This document shows positions 53,476 through 64,000 of a DNA stretch of 64,000 bases, piece by piece. Source of the DNA: Ectobius pallidus (Eukaryota; Arthropoda; Insecta; Blattodea; Ectobiidae); assembly GCA_964059195.1 (NCBI GenBank), contig CAXKWD010000006.1, forward strand, positions 175,954,825 through 176,018,824, in the 5' to 3' direction. The notes under the pieces are model-generated. The model was not told the origin of the DNA, searched no databases, and saw only the letters and a list, made by a program, of their open reading frames with translations. The number at the start of each line of letters is the position of its first letter. Positions within the stretch are counted from its first letter, which is position 1. The translations under genes and the position numbers were made by a program.

Positions 53476-53764
53476 GTTAATATGGACGAAAACATAAATC
53501 TACAATAAAATAGGCCTAAAGCACTAATTTTATTATTTTGTGAGGGGTGAAAAGCAGTAGGGTAGCAGTGTTAGAATGGAGTAGAGGCGCCGGTGTCCTC
53601 TTATTTCCAGTCTGACCCTGGAAAAATAGAATTTGTATAGATTATTTGAGGGTGGCTTGCATATTCGCGTTTAATTTCCTGTAAAATTCCAAAAGCGAGA
53701 CTTATACCCTTCTACCTTAACAGGAGAGAATTACGTAACATAACACAGTCATGCACTGAGTACG

Positions 53765-53774
53765 TATATAAAAG
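53765..53774 (+). promoter_or_regulatory. TATA box of the secreted-protein gene
   Basis: TATATAAAAG lies 50 bases before the ATG at 53815. This would place the transcription start around 53795, leaving a 5' UTR of about 20 bases. It is a good consensus TATA in the expected place. Confidence 0.65.
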
Positions 53775-53814
53775 AAGTAGTACTGTAATTGTACAGAATT
53801 GTTAATAGTTGGCC

Positions 53815-56800
53815 ATGTCTCCATTCATTCAAGTCTTTTTCCTGCTGTTCCTGCAATTGGTGTTGGCCGCCACGCAGGAAATCAGTGAGTACTGCATAAA
53901 TATGCATATTGAAAATTTTAAAATACATAATATTACATAAAAGTTTATTATTATTATTAAGTTTAATCATTCTTTGGGGTTTTTGGCACATAATCAACAA
54001 ACTTTTTGGTAATTTCGTATTGTAGCGGAATTTAGGCTCTTTTGGTTGGTAACAATTTATAGCAAATTTACTTAAAATTGCTTAAATAAATAGACTATAG
54101 CGCATAGCTTGAAAGAGAACCAACGTTATATTTACAGTGTTCTTTTTTACAGTTTCGTAATGTATTCAAGAATTCTTAACAAAATTAAGATAGGCCTATT
54201 TCCATAATTTGATGCACAAAAGTATCTTTTATAATTACACAACAGTTTTACTGACTCTTCCACTCATACGCCGCGTGTTTGATATTGACCAATATAGACC
54301 TCGGATATAGACCAATCGCGATCGTTTATCTTATAAAATGCTTGCTGTTAATACGAGGATGGGATTTTACCTCATAAAACGTCAGCTCGTTACTGGACAC
54401 TGCTGCCACTAAGCGGCACGAAATAAGATTATTCTATATATGGATGGCTCAGTGCCAGAGGTGACTAAGTGCCATCAAGAAAAGTGCTAATATTTGAGTG
54501 TATTGACCAGCAAAGATCGTATTCTATCTAAGCCAAACATGACAAACAGCCTTGCTGTAACAGTTACAGACACAGTAATGGCTGCTGGTCATGTTTGGCG
54601 TAGATAAAATACGATCTTTGCTGGTCAATACACACAAATATTAGCACTTTTCTTGATGGCACTTAGTCACCTCTGGCACTGAGCCATCCATATAACATAA
54701 CTTGTTTGGAAATTGAAATAATAGAATACAATTTCGATTCGGTGCAAGCCAGTTTGTGTGCTTTTATTCTCTTCTGCTGTTAGCTTACCTGAATGAAGTT
54801 ATCTATTTCTTATATGCACCATTGGTAGCACTGGTCACGACATGGTAACTCGAATCGATTCATGGATGGTTGATTCGTAGTAAGCCGTGATCTTGCAGCT
54901 GTTAGTTGTGTTTTTATACAACAAAGCACGAAATTAATTATTTTTTTGTATAATCCGTTACATTTTTATTCATGGAATAGTCTTCTTAAATCCAACTCTC
55001 GTGTGATTATCTATGATTGATAAAACATAACTGATATATATATATATATATAATTAATGGTATTGGATAAAAGTAATTGTCACAGCAGTGAAAGTGCTTG
55101 GCCTATGTCTGTATTTGTTTTAGGCCCTTGTGGTCCCCAGATATCATCTGGCCGTCTTATCATCTTCATCCCATCCTCGCCTTGTTCGGAGTATGTGAGT
55201 GAATAGTGTGTATCGTCCTATGTGTTCGTGTTGTCTCGGAGGTGGCTTCGGCATTCGGCTGATCACTCATCCGGGGAGGTCCTTGTCTGGTCAAAAAAGT
55301 ATGTCTGTCTGTGTTGTGATCCATAGTTCCAGATCCAGGTCGTAAGGCCCGAGTGGCGCGGGAAGCATAAATGTCCCTATAAGGGAGAGGCAAAACTATG
55401 GAAGAGAAAAAAAGTACATTAATCAGATTTTATTTGGGTTATGTATCCTTCGGGGATGCGATGCGATGTGGTAACGACTTTCTCTTCATTTGTACAACCA
55501 ATGAAGAGAATGTCATATATAATATGCTATGCTAAGATACGAACTTTATTTGGGCAGAGGAAGTTAAATGGTCTGTGTATCCTTTGGGGATGCGATGTGG
55601 TAAAAACACTCTCTTCATTTTTACAACCAATTTACATGAAGAGAATGTCATACACAATAGCCTATATTACACTCGTAGTAGGTGCCTACGATTATTAATT
55701 CAATCGCTAGATTTTTAAAATAATTTATTTAAGAGGAAAATAGTTAAAACATTTATTTATTAAAACTAGACGCTAGTCATCCATAAACTAACCAGACTTT
55801 GGAGTGCATTTCACGACTACTAAGCACCGCCCCCCCCCCAAAAAAAACCTGCAAACCGTCCAAAGCGTTTAATGTTTTCCTTTTTAGGCCTACTTTCATT
55901 ATCCACCTTCCGTCCACCTTTGTACAAATCAGTTTTCTGGGTCCCGTAGCCTTATAAACCAGCTGCCTTCAACTTTTTTTTTTTTTTTTTTAACCAAAGG
56001 GACATTTTCTTTCTGCTGGTCGCAATAATTTATCGATTTATTAATAACATGATACTTCCGTAACATTCTGTATATCAATTATATTACAATTATCTCCCTA
56101 GTATTGGCCCGTTTCTGCACCGTTCAGAAGGAAGTCACACTATCTGCTGAGCTTTAGAAGCCAGACAACAAACAATGATGGCAAACCGAAAGTCACGTAG
56201 TTTCCCGCTAGATGGCAGGGCACGCAGTTTTGAGATTTAACGTGGTTTTACCAGTTTTCATTAATACGTGTCACAGAATTGTCAGTAAAATACTACATAA
56301 GAGTTTTAAAAATTCTACCAAGCTAGCAGTTCAGCTTATGTGGAATACTTTGTGTCAAGAAATGATTTTCGCGTTTAAATAAGTTGCATCCATTAGACGT
56401 GTTTGAATGCTGCTGTGGTGTACCACATTGTACACGTTCAGTCAATATAAATCAATGCATAAATATATAGTACACGCTTTAAAATAAGCGAATTTTTGGA
56501 GTTGATCTACTGGTGTAATCCATGGATCAACACATTAAATTTCAATAAATATGTCTGCTCTATAATGAGAAAAGAAGATGGAAGTCAGACTGGTGAGTTC
56601 TGCTCTTCCAAGATAGTGTAAAAGTGTTCCTTAGGTGGTAGTAGATTCAACTTGAAGAGAATCCATTGATATGCCACAGTCAAAATCCTCTCTCCTGCCT
56701 TTCACCAATACAGTAAAATAGACCAGTATAACAAAATTTTCAGTATTACAAAATTATGTATTGGTCCCTTCTCTTTTTTCCTATTTAATATATGTTAAAA

Positions 56801-59800
56801 CATTTCATTTTAACAAATTAAAACTTTCAGTAAAAAAATAAAATTTCGCTTATTTGCCTCTATATAATTTTATTTTTTTTCCGGCGTACGCTGTGTAATA
56901 ACTAATATTGCCTCAGGGAGAGATATTAATGTAGAGTGTTGAATGGAAATAGCTTAAAGAATAAATAATAATTGGTAACTGCTTTAGAAAAGCTAGAGTG
57001 AAGTGCTAGATGACATAGAAAGAGAAGAGAACTGGAAAAGTAAGATGGGCCTGCAAGGGTGAATCTTAATGACTTTAATAGAACCAAAATACTTCACCTC
57101 TTCTGGCTCTAAACATAGCATTTATTCTGGTCCTAGACTATATAACTCTATAATTAGATCACACCCAGAAATAGTACATATGAACAACAAAAAATTCAAT
57201 AAGTTTATCAAAAATCTTATTTCATAGTTCAAAAGTTATTTCACTCTGTACTTAGTAGACAATTAAGGAACGATTTTATTTGTAATAACTCGGGGTTTCA
57301 ATTTTTGTTCTTACTAATATTCCTTTTTTCTTTTTACTTTGTTCTTTCATTTTTATTATTACTTTTTTAGGTATTGATTTAATTATATTTTCTTTATGTA
57401 TTTGTAATTTGTATTTTGTAATGTAAATGGCTGAACTGTGCCCGAGCATGAGCGCATGCTCATTCGGGTGGTCTTGTTTTGTATAAATTTATATTTATAT
57501 TAAATATGTCAGTGTGGACTGTGATGTGATAGTGTAACAAGAAATCACAATTTATGGAAAACCATGAGATGATGAGGTTGAAGAAGAAGGTGTGCAACAC
57601 AGTGATCAACACATGGCACATAGCCTTCAAGATTTTCTTCTATCACAAAGCAGTATACCAGATTTCGTTTTAAATTCATGTGCTGTGTTACGTGGGCCTG
57701 GCATGCTAGCGGTCCCGAGTTCAAATCTCGGGGCTGGCGGGTGTGTCATTTGTGGCGGACAAAGCCGTGACCTTTGGGGGTTTTTCTCGGGGATCCTCCC
57801 GTTTCCCCCTTCATTCATTCCACCAACACTCTCCACTTCAACTTCCTTTCCCCCTCATTATCATCCCGTTCCCCTTTACTGGTTTTCGGGCCAGCTCCTG
57901 CTGCAGACTCTGCTGCGGGCCTCCCCCGTCCTGCCCCGTTGCTTGTGGTCAAGACTTGCTGGTGGTGTCCCGTGCCTTTGGGGCTCTCAGAGGGACCCTG
58001 GGTTAGTGGCGCACGTCAGGGTGTGCAGCGCCTATGGGGCTCTTGTACGAGGGACCCTGGGTACGGTGCACATGGAGTGGTACCTGGTCCTTGTTGGATG
58101 TAGGGGAGCTCTGTGGGGGCTCGTGGTGGAGTCTGTTGACTGGGGGGCCTTAGGGCATGCACATCATTCGTTTCCTGGGGGGTGTACAATGGGCCCGCCT
58201 ATGAGGCCTACGTGCGCGAGCCCGTAAGGGCTCAGCCCTGAGCCGATAAGATAAGATGTGCTGTGTTCGGTGACTATTTTTTACTTTTTCAAAAAATAAA
58301 GTCCAGAACATTGTACACCTGTAAAATTTCAGTATAACAAATTCATTTCTGGGGTCCCCTGAATTTAGTTTTACTGGTATTTTACTGTACTATAAGTCAA
58401 TACATGGGCGTAATTTCAGCTTTTTAACTGGGGTGGCGAGGTCTGCTAAGGGGTCTGTGGGGTATGGAATTTTTTTTTTAATTTGGCGTTAAAATGATGT
58501 AGTTTAAGCATTCTTTAAATTTTTTTACATACCATACCAGCATAAATGTTAAATAATTTATACCTATTGTTCTGTTTATTAAGTGCCAGTTTGGTACTTT
58601 ATGAGATTGTGTGTGGGGACGAAAAATGTCTGTCCGTCCGTCTGTCTGTCTGTCTGTCCGTGTGACTAAAAAGTAATGGTTTCAGAAAATTAGGGAAAAT
58701 TCATAAATTAACTGAAATTCTAGCAGGTGCCTTAGGATTCGCCACGGTAATTAATTCAAGAATTAGAAATGAAGATCTACATTTTTTTAGCACTTACACG
58801 CGAATCATTCATAAACTAAACGATTAATAATTATAATGAAACAGCTAAAAATCCGGCTTTGGAGTGCATTCAACGATTAGAAAGCGCTGCTTGGGAAAAA
58901 CAACCTCAGATTCGAGTGATCTGGCCCAGAAAACCACTGCATAGTGAGTTTCGTCCAAATCTACCAATGTTTGTTCATTTAGGCCTGTATTCATTATCCC
59001 TCTTCCGTCTAGGTTGAAAATATCAGATGCCTGAGTGCCTTGACATTACAAACAAACGAATCGACCAGAGTGGGCTTAGAAGAATGAAGCGATCGATAAT
59101 TTCAGGCAATATGTTGAAAAAATTGCGATGTTGCGAAAGTTATGAAAAAAAAAAGGCCACCTGCAATTGGACATCGCGCTGGACAGACAGACACTTCCTC
59201 TTATTATATCGAAGGGGCAAAACTTTTATTTGTCAGAAGAAGTTATTTGTTTCATCTCTTATATAGGCTATATAAAAGGCTTTGTCCTGACCGACTGACA
59301 GGAATCAACGTAGTACCTAAACTATAACATATAGAGACTTGGAATTTTGACAGTACCTTCGTTTCATAATGTAGGTGCTCACTAAGAAAGGATTTTGAAA
59401 AATTCTGATTCTAAATGCCAAAAATTAAATGTTTTTGAGGATACTTAATCCCTTTTTACATAGAATTATCAATTCCAAATCACAGAATATATTGCCAAAT
59501 GGTATCAGGTGGCCTTGGAAAAAACAAATGAAATGCACTTTTGACAAATAAGAGAAGTTATCAAAATAATTCATGTTATAAATAAATATTACAGAATGAA
59601 ATCCACTAAAATAATGGAATCACATAACTTTCTCTACCCTGGACATAGAGAAAACAAAACGAGGTAAGGTAATGTGTATATTATTATATTATATCGCAGG
59701 TTTTTGGAGAGAAAAGTATGAAGGCTTTATGGTAACATAAGAGTGGGAAATTTCCCGCCTCGATATTACAATTTTATGTTACAGGAATTTCTGTTTCTTC

Positions 59801-62800
59801 TTATTTAAACCTCTACCAGGCTTGCTGTGCACTGTACAAGCGATGGGATGCAAAATTCTAGATCCTCTATGAGCCATAAAAAACTATATCAAGCGTTTTA
59901 TGCGGGAATAGTTTGAGTGTAATAAGTCGTTCTTCCTATTTCAAATTATAAATGCCTATATAAGGACCTAGAATTTAAAATTGAAAATCCTTCATAAGCT
60001 AATTTCCAATTACAAAATACAAAACCCGGGCGACGCCGGGTCTTTTAAGCTATATACATAAAAGACTTCGTCCTGACTGACAGAGAATCAACGTACAGCC
60101 TAAACTATAACAGGTAGAGACTTGGAATTTTGACAATACCTTCGTTTCATAACGTAGGTGCTCACTAAGAAAGGATTTTGAAAAAAATTGATTTTAAATG
60201 CCAAAAATTAAATGTTTTTGAGAATACTTAATCCCTTTTTACACAGAATTATCAAATCCAAATCACAACAGTGTATTGTTGCCACTGGTCTCAGATGGGT
60301 TTGAAAAAAATGAAACGTGACTTTGACGATTTATAAAAGTTATCAATATAATTCATGTTATAAATAAATATTGAAGAATGAAATCCACGAAAATAATGCA
60401 GTCACATAACTTTCTCTACCCTGGAAATAGAGAAAACAATACGAGGTATGGTAATATGTTTTTGGGAGAGAAGTATGAAAGAGATATTGGATTTCTGTTT
60501 AATTTCATCCCCAAAACGGTTTTATGGTAACATGAGAGTGAGAAATAAAATATTCCGCAAAGACAATACAATTTATGTTCCGGAATTTCTGTTTCTTCTT
60601 ATTTGAATCGCTACCAGGCTTACTGTGTACTGTACAAGCGATGGGATGCAAAATTCTACATCCTCTATGAGCCATAAACAACTATATCAAGCGTTTTCTG
60701 AGGGAATAGTTTGAGTGTGATAAGTCGTTCTTCCTATTTCAAATTATAAATGCCTATATAAGGACCTAGAATTTAAAAATCTAAAGTCCTTCATAAGTTA
60801 ATTTACAATTACAAAATAAAAAACCCGGGCGACGCCGGGCCTTTTAAGCTAGTATAGCATATTTTAGGTCTCTTGCATGACTTTTCTATCAACACGTCTC
60901 TTAAGGGATTCTTGGCTACTGGCTCAGCTGATTCATCCACTTTTTTTTTATTCAATGTATATTTCAGTTATTTCTGTTGTTTATGTAGAGTGACTTAACC
61001 TTTAACCAAGGTCGTGAGGTCTGTGTGACCGCAGCCAAAAAACCGTGGGTTCTGTCTTCACAGATGTGTTATTTACACTACCTTCCCTTCTCAAGACCCT
61101 TTATCATTCCATATGTGTTAGTGGAGCGGGGAAAACAGCTTATTTTGTAGCGGTCTGTGAGACCGCATACTCCATGGTTCCGTAAGTTTTTTCTAGTTTA
61201 CTATCTTGTGAATAACAAAGAGTGAATGGTCAGGACCATAAATTAGCTATTCATTTGAAAAATATTAACATATCTTCGAAACTGTGCATTTCATTGCATT
61301 TGTGACTCAGATGTGTGCCCTGAAAACCCCCTTAAAATAATGGTGTAAGAATAATAATTCGTCAATTAAACATTTAGGAGTCAAACTGCTTGAATTAATA
61401 ATTCAAATTCATATTTTGTTAGTATTTTCGTTGTTGTTGAAAGGCAGCGGTCACTCAGACCTCCCGTCCATGAGACGGTTAGTGTAACACGGTGATCTAA
61501 TCATAACTCCATTTTGATTCCAGATATCCCATATGGCAAGGACAGGAGAGAACCGTAAGTACATACTGTAACTAAATTCAAAATATAGTTTTCGCACGAC
61601 GTAACTAATTAGTGGTACTTATGAATATTATTGCCGTGGATCGTAACTGGACATTCCCGCACGCAATCTGGTTGCTATGAAAACAAAATAAATCTCCGTG
61701 CAGTAAAAATTACAAAAAGCACAAGTAAATCCATCATAATACAACCCTTTATCGAAGGCCGGAACCAAGGCCCCCCAATTTGTGGCGACTTTAACAGGAC
61801 AAATATTCGGTCCCCATGACAACCAACACATGCGAATCACTTTCTGAAATAAACATCCATCTTCAATAGTGTATATACATAATATTTTCAGCTAATATCT
61901 CAATGTATATAAATAAATTGATATAAATAATCATCGTGTAAAAAATAGCATGCAATACTCGTGCCGTAAGCGCATAACGGATCTCGGAAATTGAAAAAAC
62001 TCGGCTCAAGCGCCTCTTTTTTTTCTAACTCTTTCCTCGATCCGTATGCATCGCTTACGGCACTTGTATCGCAACATAGGCCAACTATATCAGTTTTTCG
62101 TGTGTTCCAATCCCACTAGAAACACTTTTTTCTTTAATCCTTTCAGAGCTGAATTTGTGTATTTATGAAGCAACCATGATCGGACCAGTGGCCTACTATA
62201 CTCGATCCAAGATGTATACGGTAAACAACAGAGTGTGAAAGTACAACGCACAGTTCACATGAGTTCGTTTTTAAGACTGTTTAATCGATTACGTACAATA
62301 AAGTAAATTGAACTTTATTTTTTATATTAAGATCCAAGATTCCCGGGTTCGATTCCCAATTCTGCCAAGTGACTTTTTGTCTTTGATTTTGGTTTAATTC
62401 TGACCGGTGACTTGACACATCCTGTTGAACTGTATCTTTTTAGGACTTGAAACTATTCCAACGGATGACGCCACTTTCACTCCTACATCTTGCACAGAAA
62501 CTTGAGGGTTTTCTTTTAACGTTAAGTAAGTTATATATTTACAATCTGTATCTTCTTGCCGCTGGACAAATCTTTTCTTTATTGGTGACGTAAGTTCTCG
62601 CAATTTTCTTCGATAATACAAATTAATTTTACTATTACTATTACATTTACTTACAATATATGGTGTAGGCTACTTCATTACACAATAAGTAAATGAAAAG
62701 TACAACAAATTATTTTAGTATGTTATAATAGTATATTGCGATACAAGCGCCGTAAGCGGTGCATACGGTCCGAGGAAAGAGTTTGAAAAAACGAGGCGCT

Positions 62801-63951
62801 TGCGCCGAGTTTTTTCAATTTTCCGAGATCCGTTATGCGCTTACGGCACGAGTATTGCATGATACTTTTTGCACGATGATTATTTATATCAATTTAATTA
62901 TATTAATTGAGATATTAGCTGAAAATATTATGTTTATACACTATTGAACATGGATGTTATATTTCAGAAAGTGATTCGCATATGTTGGTTGTTATGGGAA
63001 CCGAATATTTGTCCTGTTCAAGTCGCCACAAACTGGGGGGCCTTGGTTCCGGTCTTCCAAAAAGGCTTGTATTATGATGGTTTTACTTACGGCACTTGTG
63101 CTTTTTGTAATTTTTACCGCACGGAGATTTCTTTTGTTTTCATAGCAACCAGATTGCGTGCGGGAATGTCAAGTTACGATCCACGGCAACAATTTTCGTA
63201 AGTACCACTAATTAGTTACGCCGTGCAAAAAATACGTATTGTATTTAGTAACTATTGTCACTTGTTTTTTTCTTCAGAATCAACAAATTTGCCAAGGCAA
63301 CGAAAAAAAAAATCAAATCTTGTTTGCTAGATATATTTGTAAACATGTAATCTTATGATATAAATAAAGTAAGAGAACTCACTTAGCGGAATTTATGCAT
63401 TCACAATTACATAAGATACAAATAATTGTACGCTGTGTGCGGAATGGAAGTAAACATCTGACTGAGCTTGTCGCACTATCGTGAAGTATGCGCTGGTGCG
63501 ATTAACCAATGAAACGACAGGACACAGTTAGTCAAGGAAAATCTGTTATTTACTTTTGATCCGTACACATCTTGGATCAAGTATAGATTCACTCTCCCAC
63601 ATAACCTATTTTAATACAGTGAAGGCTTTGTCTGGTTTCAGAGCTGTGAGGAGGGATCACCACACTGGAGCAGCGCACCAGAATCCTTACACTGGCTACA
63701 CGCCCCAGGTGTATCCTTACACCCATCAACCCATTCCTTCTTACAACCCGGGACTCGCTACGTATCAGCCAGTGAACAATGCAAGATATCAGCAACAACG
63801 TCCTCAAGTTTACCCGGTAAATAACTTCGGATATCAGCAAAGTCAGCAGGGCAATCAGCGCAGATATCAGCCAACTTCCAACAACAATGCGGGCTACTCC
63901 GAACAAAGTCCGCTTTCATACCCGCAACAAAAGGATTACGCATATGCTTAA
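53815..63951 (+). CDS. Secreted Tyr/Gln/Pro/Asn-rich protein (3 exons, 136 aa), unknown function
   Basis: Exons: 53815-53884, 61524-61554 and 63642-63951. Splice sites are ATCA|GTGAGT, GATTCCAG|ATATCC, GAACC|GTAAGT and GGTTTCAG|AGCTG. The phases (1 then 2) keep one frame to TAA. Exon 1 is a signal peptide, MSPFIQVFFLLFLQLVLAA. The mature part has no cysteine. From residue 35 on it has 14 tyrosines, with runs of Q, N and P. PQVYP recurs at 55-59 and 88-92, VNN at 78-80 and 93-95, and (R/G)YQQ at 82-85 and 97-100. Arg-Arg pairs lie at 31-32, 37-38 and 107-108, possible processing sites. Composition suggests a structural or glue-like secreted protein (cuticle, eggshell or gland); that is inference. 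The 31-base middle exon is short but exactly in phase. I do not recognise a family. Confidence 0.82.
54437..54694. repeat. Near-perfect palindromic repeat, 107-bp arms
   Basis: The left arm 54437-54543 (GGCTCAGTGCCAGAGGTGAC at its outer part) is inverted at 54588-54694 (GTCACCTCTGGCACTGAGCC). Only a few mismatches and a 44-bp spacer separate them. It resembles a foldback MITE in intron 1 of the secreted-protein gene. Confidence 0.9.
55034..55052. repeat. (TA)n microsatellite
   Basis: About nine TA units. Confidence 0.9.
55120..55400. repeat. GC-richer block of unknown type
   Basis: From TAGGCCCTTGTGGTCCCCAG to CCCTATAAGGGAGAGGCAAA the base composition rises well above its surroundings. This suggests an inserted retroposon, but I find no clear A/B boxes or target duplication. 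Confidence 0.4.
55425..55690 (+). repeat. R1-related repeat in two tandem units
   Basis: TATCCTTCGGGGATGCGATG at about 55443 recurs as TATCCTTTGGGGATGCGATG at about 55577. Each is followed by CTCTTCATTT, TACAACCAAT and GAAGAGAATGTCATA. It is related to 14625-14960 and 20165-20530. Confidence 0.75.
55700..56705. other. No gene recognised; a Helitron-related stretch near 55790-55930
   Basis: GACTTTGGAGTGCATTTCAC and CACCTTCCGTCCACCTTTGT resemble internal modules seen near 37350 and 58850. The rest is AT-rich with homopolymer runs. Confidence 0.4.
57060..57260 (+). pseudogene. Short LINE C-terminal relic
   Basis: KYFTSSGSKHSIYSGPRLYN and NNKKFNKFIKNLIS recall the extreme C-terminus of LINE reverse transcriptases. 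It is short and decayed. Confidence 0.45.
57690..58255 (+). repeat. GC-rich SINE-like retroposon with 12-bp target duplication
   Basis: The direct repeat ATGTGCTGTGTT flanks it exactly (57678-57689, 58256-58267). The left edge has a B box GAGTTCAAATCTC but no A box, so the tRNA head is truncated. The right edge has a GATAAGATAAG tail. CAGAGGGACCCTGGG and CGAGGGACCCTGGG recur inside. Open frames of up to 211 codons across it end with the element and are not genes. Confidence 0.88.
58600..59130. repeat. Helitron-related remnants and a (GTCT)n run
   Basis: TCCGTCTGTCTGTCTGTCTG near 58635 is a tetranucleotide run. GGCTTTGGAGTGCATTCAAC (about 58855) and the CTCAGATTCGAGTGATCTGG stretch resemble inverted pieces of the Helitron at 51172-51715. 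The piece is fragmentary. Confidence 0.4.
59255..60052 (+). mobile_element. Helitron, first of a tandem pair
   Basis: It starts TCTCTTATATAGGCTATATA after A59254, then GGCTTTGTCCTGACCGACTG. It ends AACCCGGGCGACGCCGGGT (hairpin) and CTTTTAAGCTA, running directly into the next copy. Non-coding. Confidence 0.82.
60048..60852 (+). mobile_element. Helitron, second of a tandem pair
   Basis: From TATACATAAAAGACTTCGTC it follows the first copy block by block, including GCGATGGGATGCAAAATTCT and AATGCCTATATAAGGACCTA. It ends with the same CCCGG/CCGGG hairpin and AAGCTAG, followed by T60853. The 5' TC has been lost at the junction. Confidence 0.85.
60995..61482. mobile_element. piggyBac-like MITE
   Basis: The left end is TTAACCTTTAACCAAGGTCG, followed by TGAGGTCTGTGTGACCGCAG. 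The right end is CAGCGGTCACTCAGACCTCC, followed by CGTCCATGAGACGGTTAG. The two are approximate inverses over about 40 bp. A TTAA at the left and TTAG at the right fit the TTAA target of piggyBac. No transposase is present. Confidence 0.6.
61150..61166. repeat. Perfect 7-bp-arm palindrome inside the piggyBac-like MITE
   Basis: GCGGTCTGTGAGACCGC reads the same on both strands except its GTG centre. It is the same word that lies near both termini of the element. Confidence 0.8.
61584..62077 (-). repeat. Repeat family M2, minus-strand copy
   Basis: Matches 62730-63234 in reverse. Shared blocks include GTGCCGTAAGCGCATAACGG, TGCGTGCGGGAATG-type sequence and the conserved 70-codon frame at 61628-61840 on the minus strand (ICPVKVATNWGALVP, ATRLRAGMSSYDPRQ). 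It lies just after exon 2 of the secreted-protein gene. Confidence 0.75.
62340..62372 (+). repeat. tRNA-like B box fragment
   Basis: CCCGGGTTCGATTCCCAATT resembles the TPsiC arm of a tRNA but lacks the rest of the molecule. It is probably a SINE scrap between the two M2 copies. Confidence 0.4.
62730..63234 (+). repeat. Repeat family M2, plus-strand copy
   Basis: It starts GTATATTGCGATACAAGCGC and ends CCGTGCAAAAAATA. An inner inverted pair is built on CGCTTACGGC (around 62753 and 62837). The rightward part holds an open frame (62944-63201) with ICPVQVATNWGALVP and FIATRLRAGMSSYDPRQ, shared with the minus-strand copy. Confidence 0.75.
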
Positions 63952-64000
63952 ACACAACTTATTGTACTAATATGACAGGCCACAGGTTGTAAACTTTCAG

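Larger units (their letters stand above)
56711..58387. mobile_element. pogo-like TIR element carrying later insertions
   Basis: The left end CAGTAAAATAGACCAGTATA and right end TTTTACTGGTATTTTACTG are inverted and flanked by TA (56709-56710, 58388-58389). A further block, CAGTATAACAAA with GGGGTCCCC, supports the pairing. A SINE (57690-58255) and a LINE relic (about 57060-57260) lie inside. No transposase is seen. Confidence 0.65.

Noticed and set aside
57592..58227. A 211-codon open frame on the plus strand
   Set aside because: It coincides with a GC-rich SINE-like insertion bounded by a 12-bp duplication, has no domain, and competing frames of similar quality exist in the same block.

Overview
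The window looks like a piece of a large, AT-rich, transposon-laden arthropod nuclear genome, most probably an insect. A cockroach or other blattodean fits best. The pointers are an intronless divergent ionotropic receptor, kilobase-scale introns, abundant tRNA-derived SINEs, and many hAT, Tc1/mariner, Penelope, Helitron and non-LTR remnants. The order-level guess is inference.

Four host genes can be supported by reading frames joined across consensus splice sites. (1) A ZNF706-like small zinc-finger protein lies on the minus strand, with coding exons at 29649-29792 and 10209-10304. They are separated by an intron of about 19.3 kb. (2) An intronless ionotropic receptor (16654-18645, plus strand) sits inside that intron, antisense to the host gene. 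(3) A seven-exon membrane-anchored short-chain dehydrogenase of the SDR16C/RDH10 type (32145-49528, plus strand) encodes 313 residues with an intact catalytic triad. (4) A three-exon gene (53815-63951, plus strand) encodes a 136-residue secreted Tyr/Gln/Pro/Asn-rich protein I do not recognise. It has a TATA box just upstream of its first exon.

Almost everything else is mobile DNA, much of it nested. Region 1-10 kb: a mariner-type element, a hAT inside a hAT with a Helitron inside that, and a composite of TA-flanked DNA elements. Region 10-30 kb (the ZNF706-like intron): two copies of one TIR element carrying different insertions, a hAT inside a dispersed repeat whose uninterrupted copy also lies in the window, a LINE inside a MITE inside a MITE, and a Penelope-like retroelement split by a hAT. 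Region 32-50 kb (SDR introns): LINE 3' ends, hAT elements nested in hAT elements, Helitrons, and a Penelope-like element split exactly by a Helitron. Region 50-64 kb: a Helitron, a Harbinger-like MITE, palindromic repeats, a SINE inside a pogo-like element, tandem Helitrons, a piggyBac-like MITE and an inverted pair of another repeat.

The most interesting pattern is in the hAT-like elements. At least seven families share the terminal core AAATCCGGGNCCTA or a close variant. Each carries its own short word just inside that core, and the same word recurs many times in the subterminal region. This suggests interchangeable transposase-recognition modules on a common cleavage end. Several insertions have an uninterrupted counterpart within the window, so their boundaries can be set to the base.
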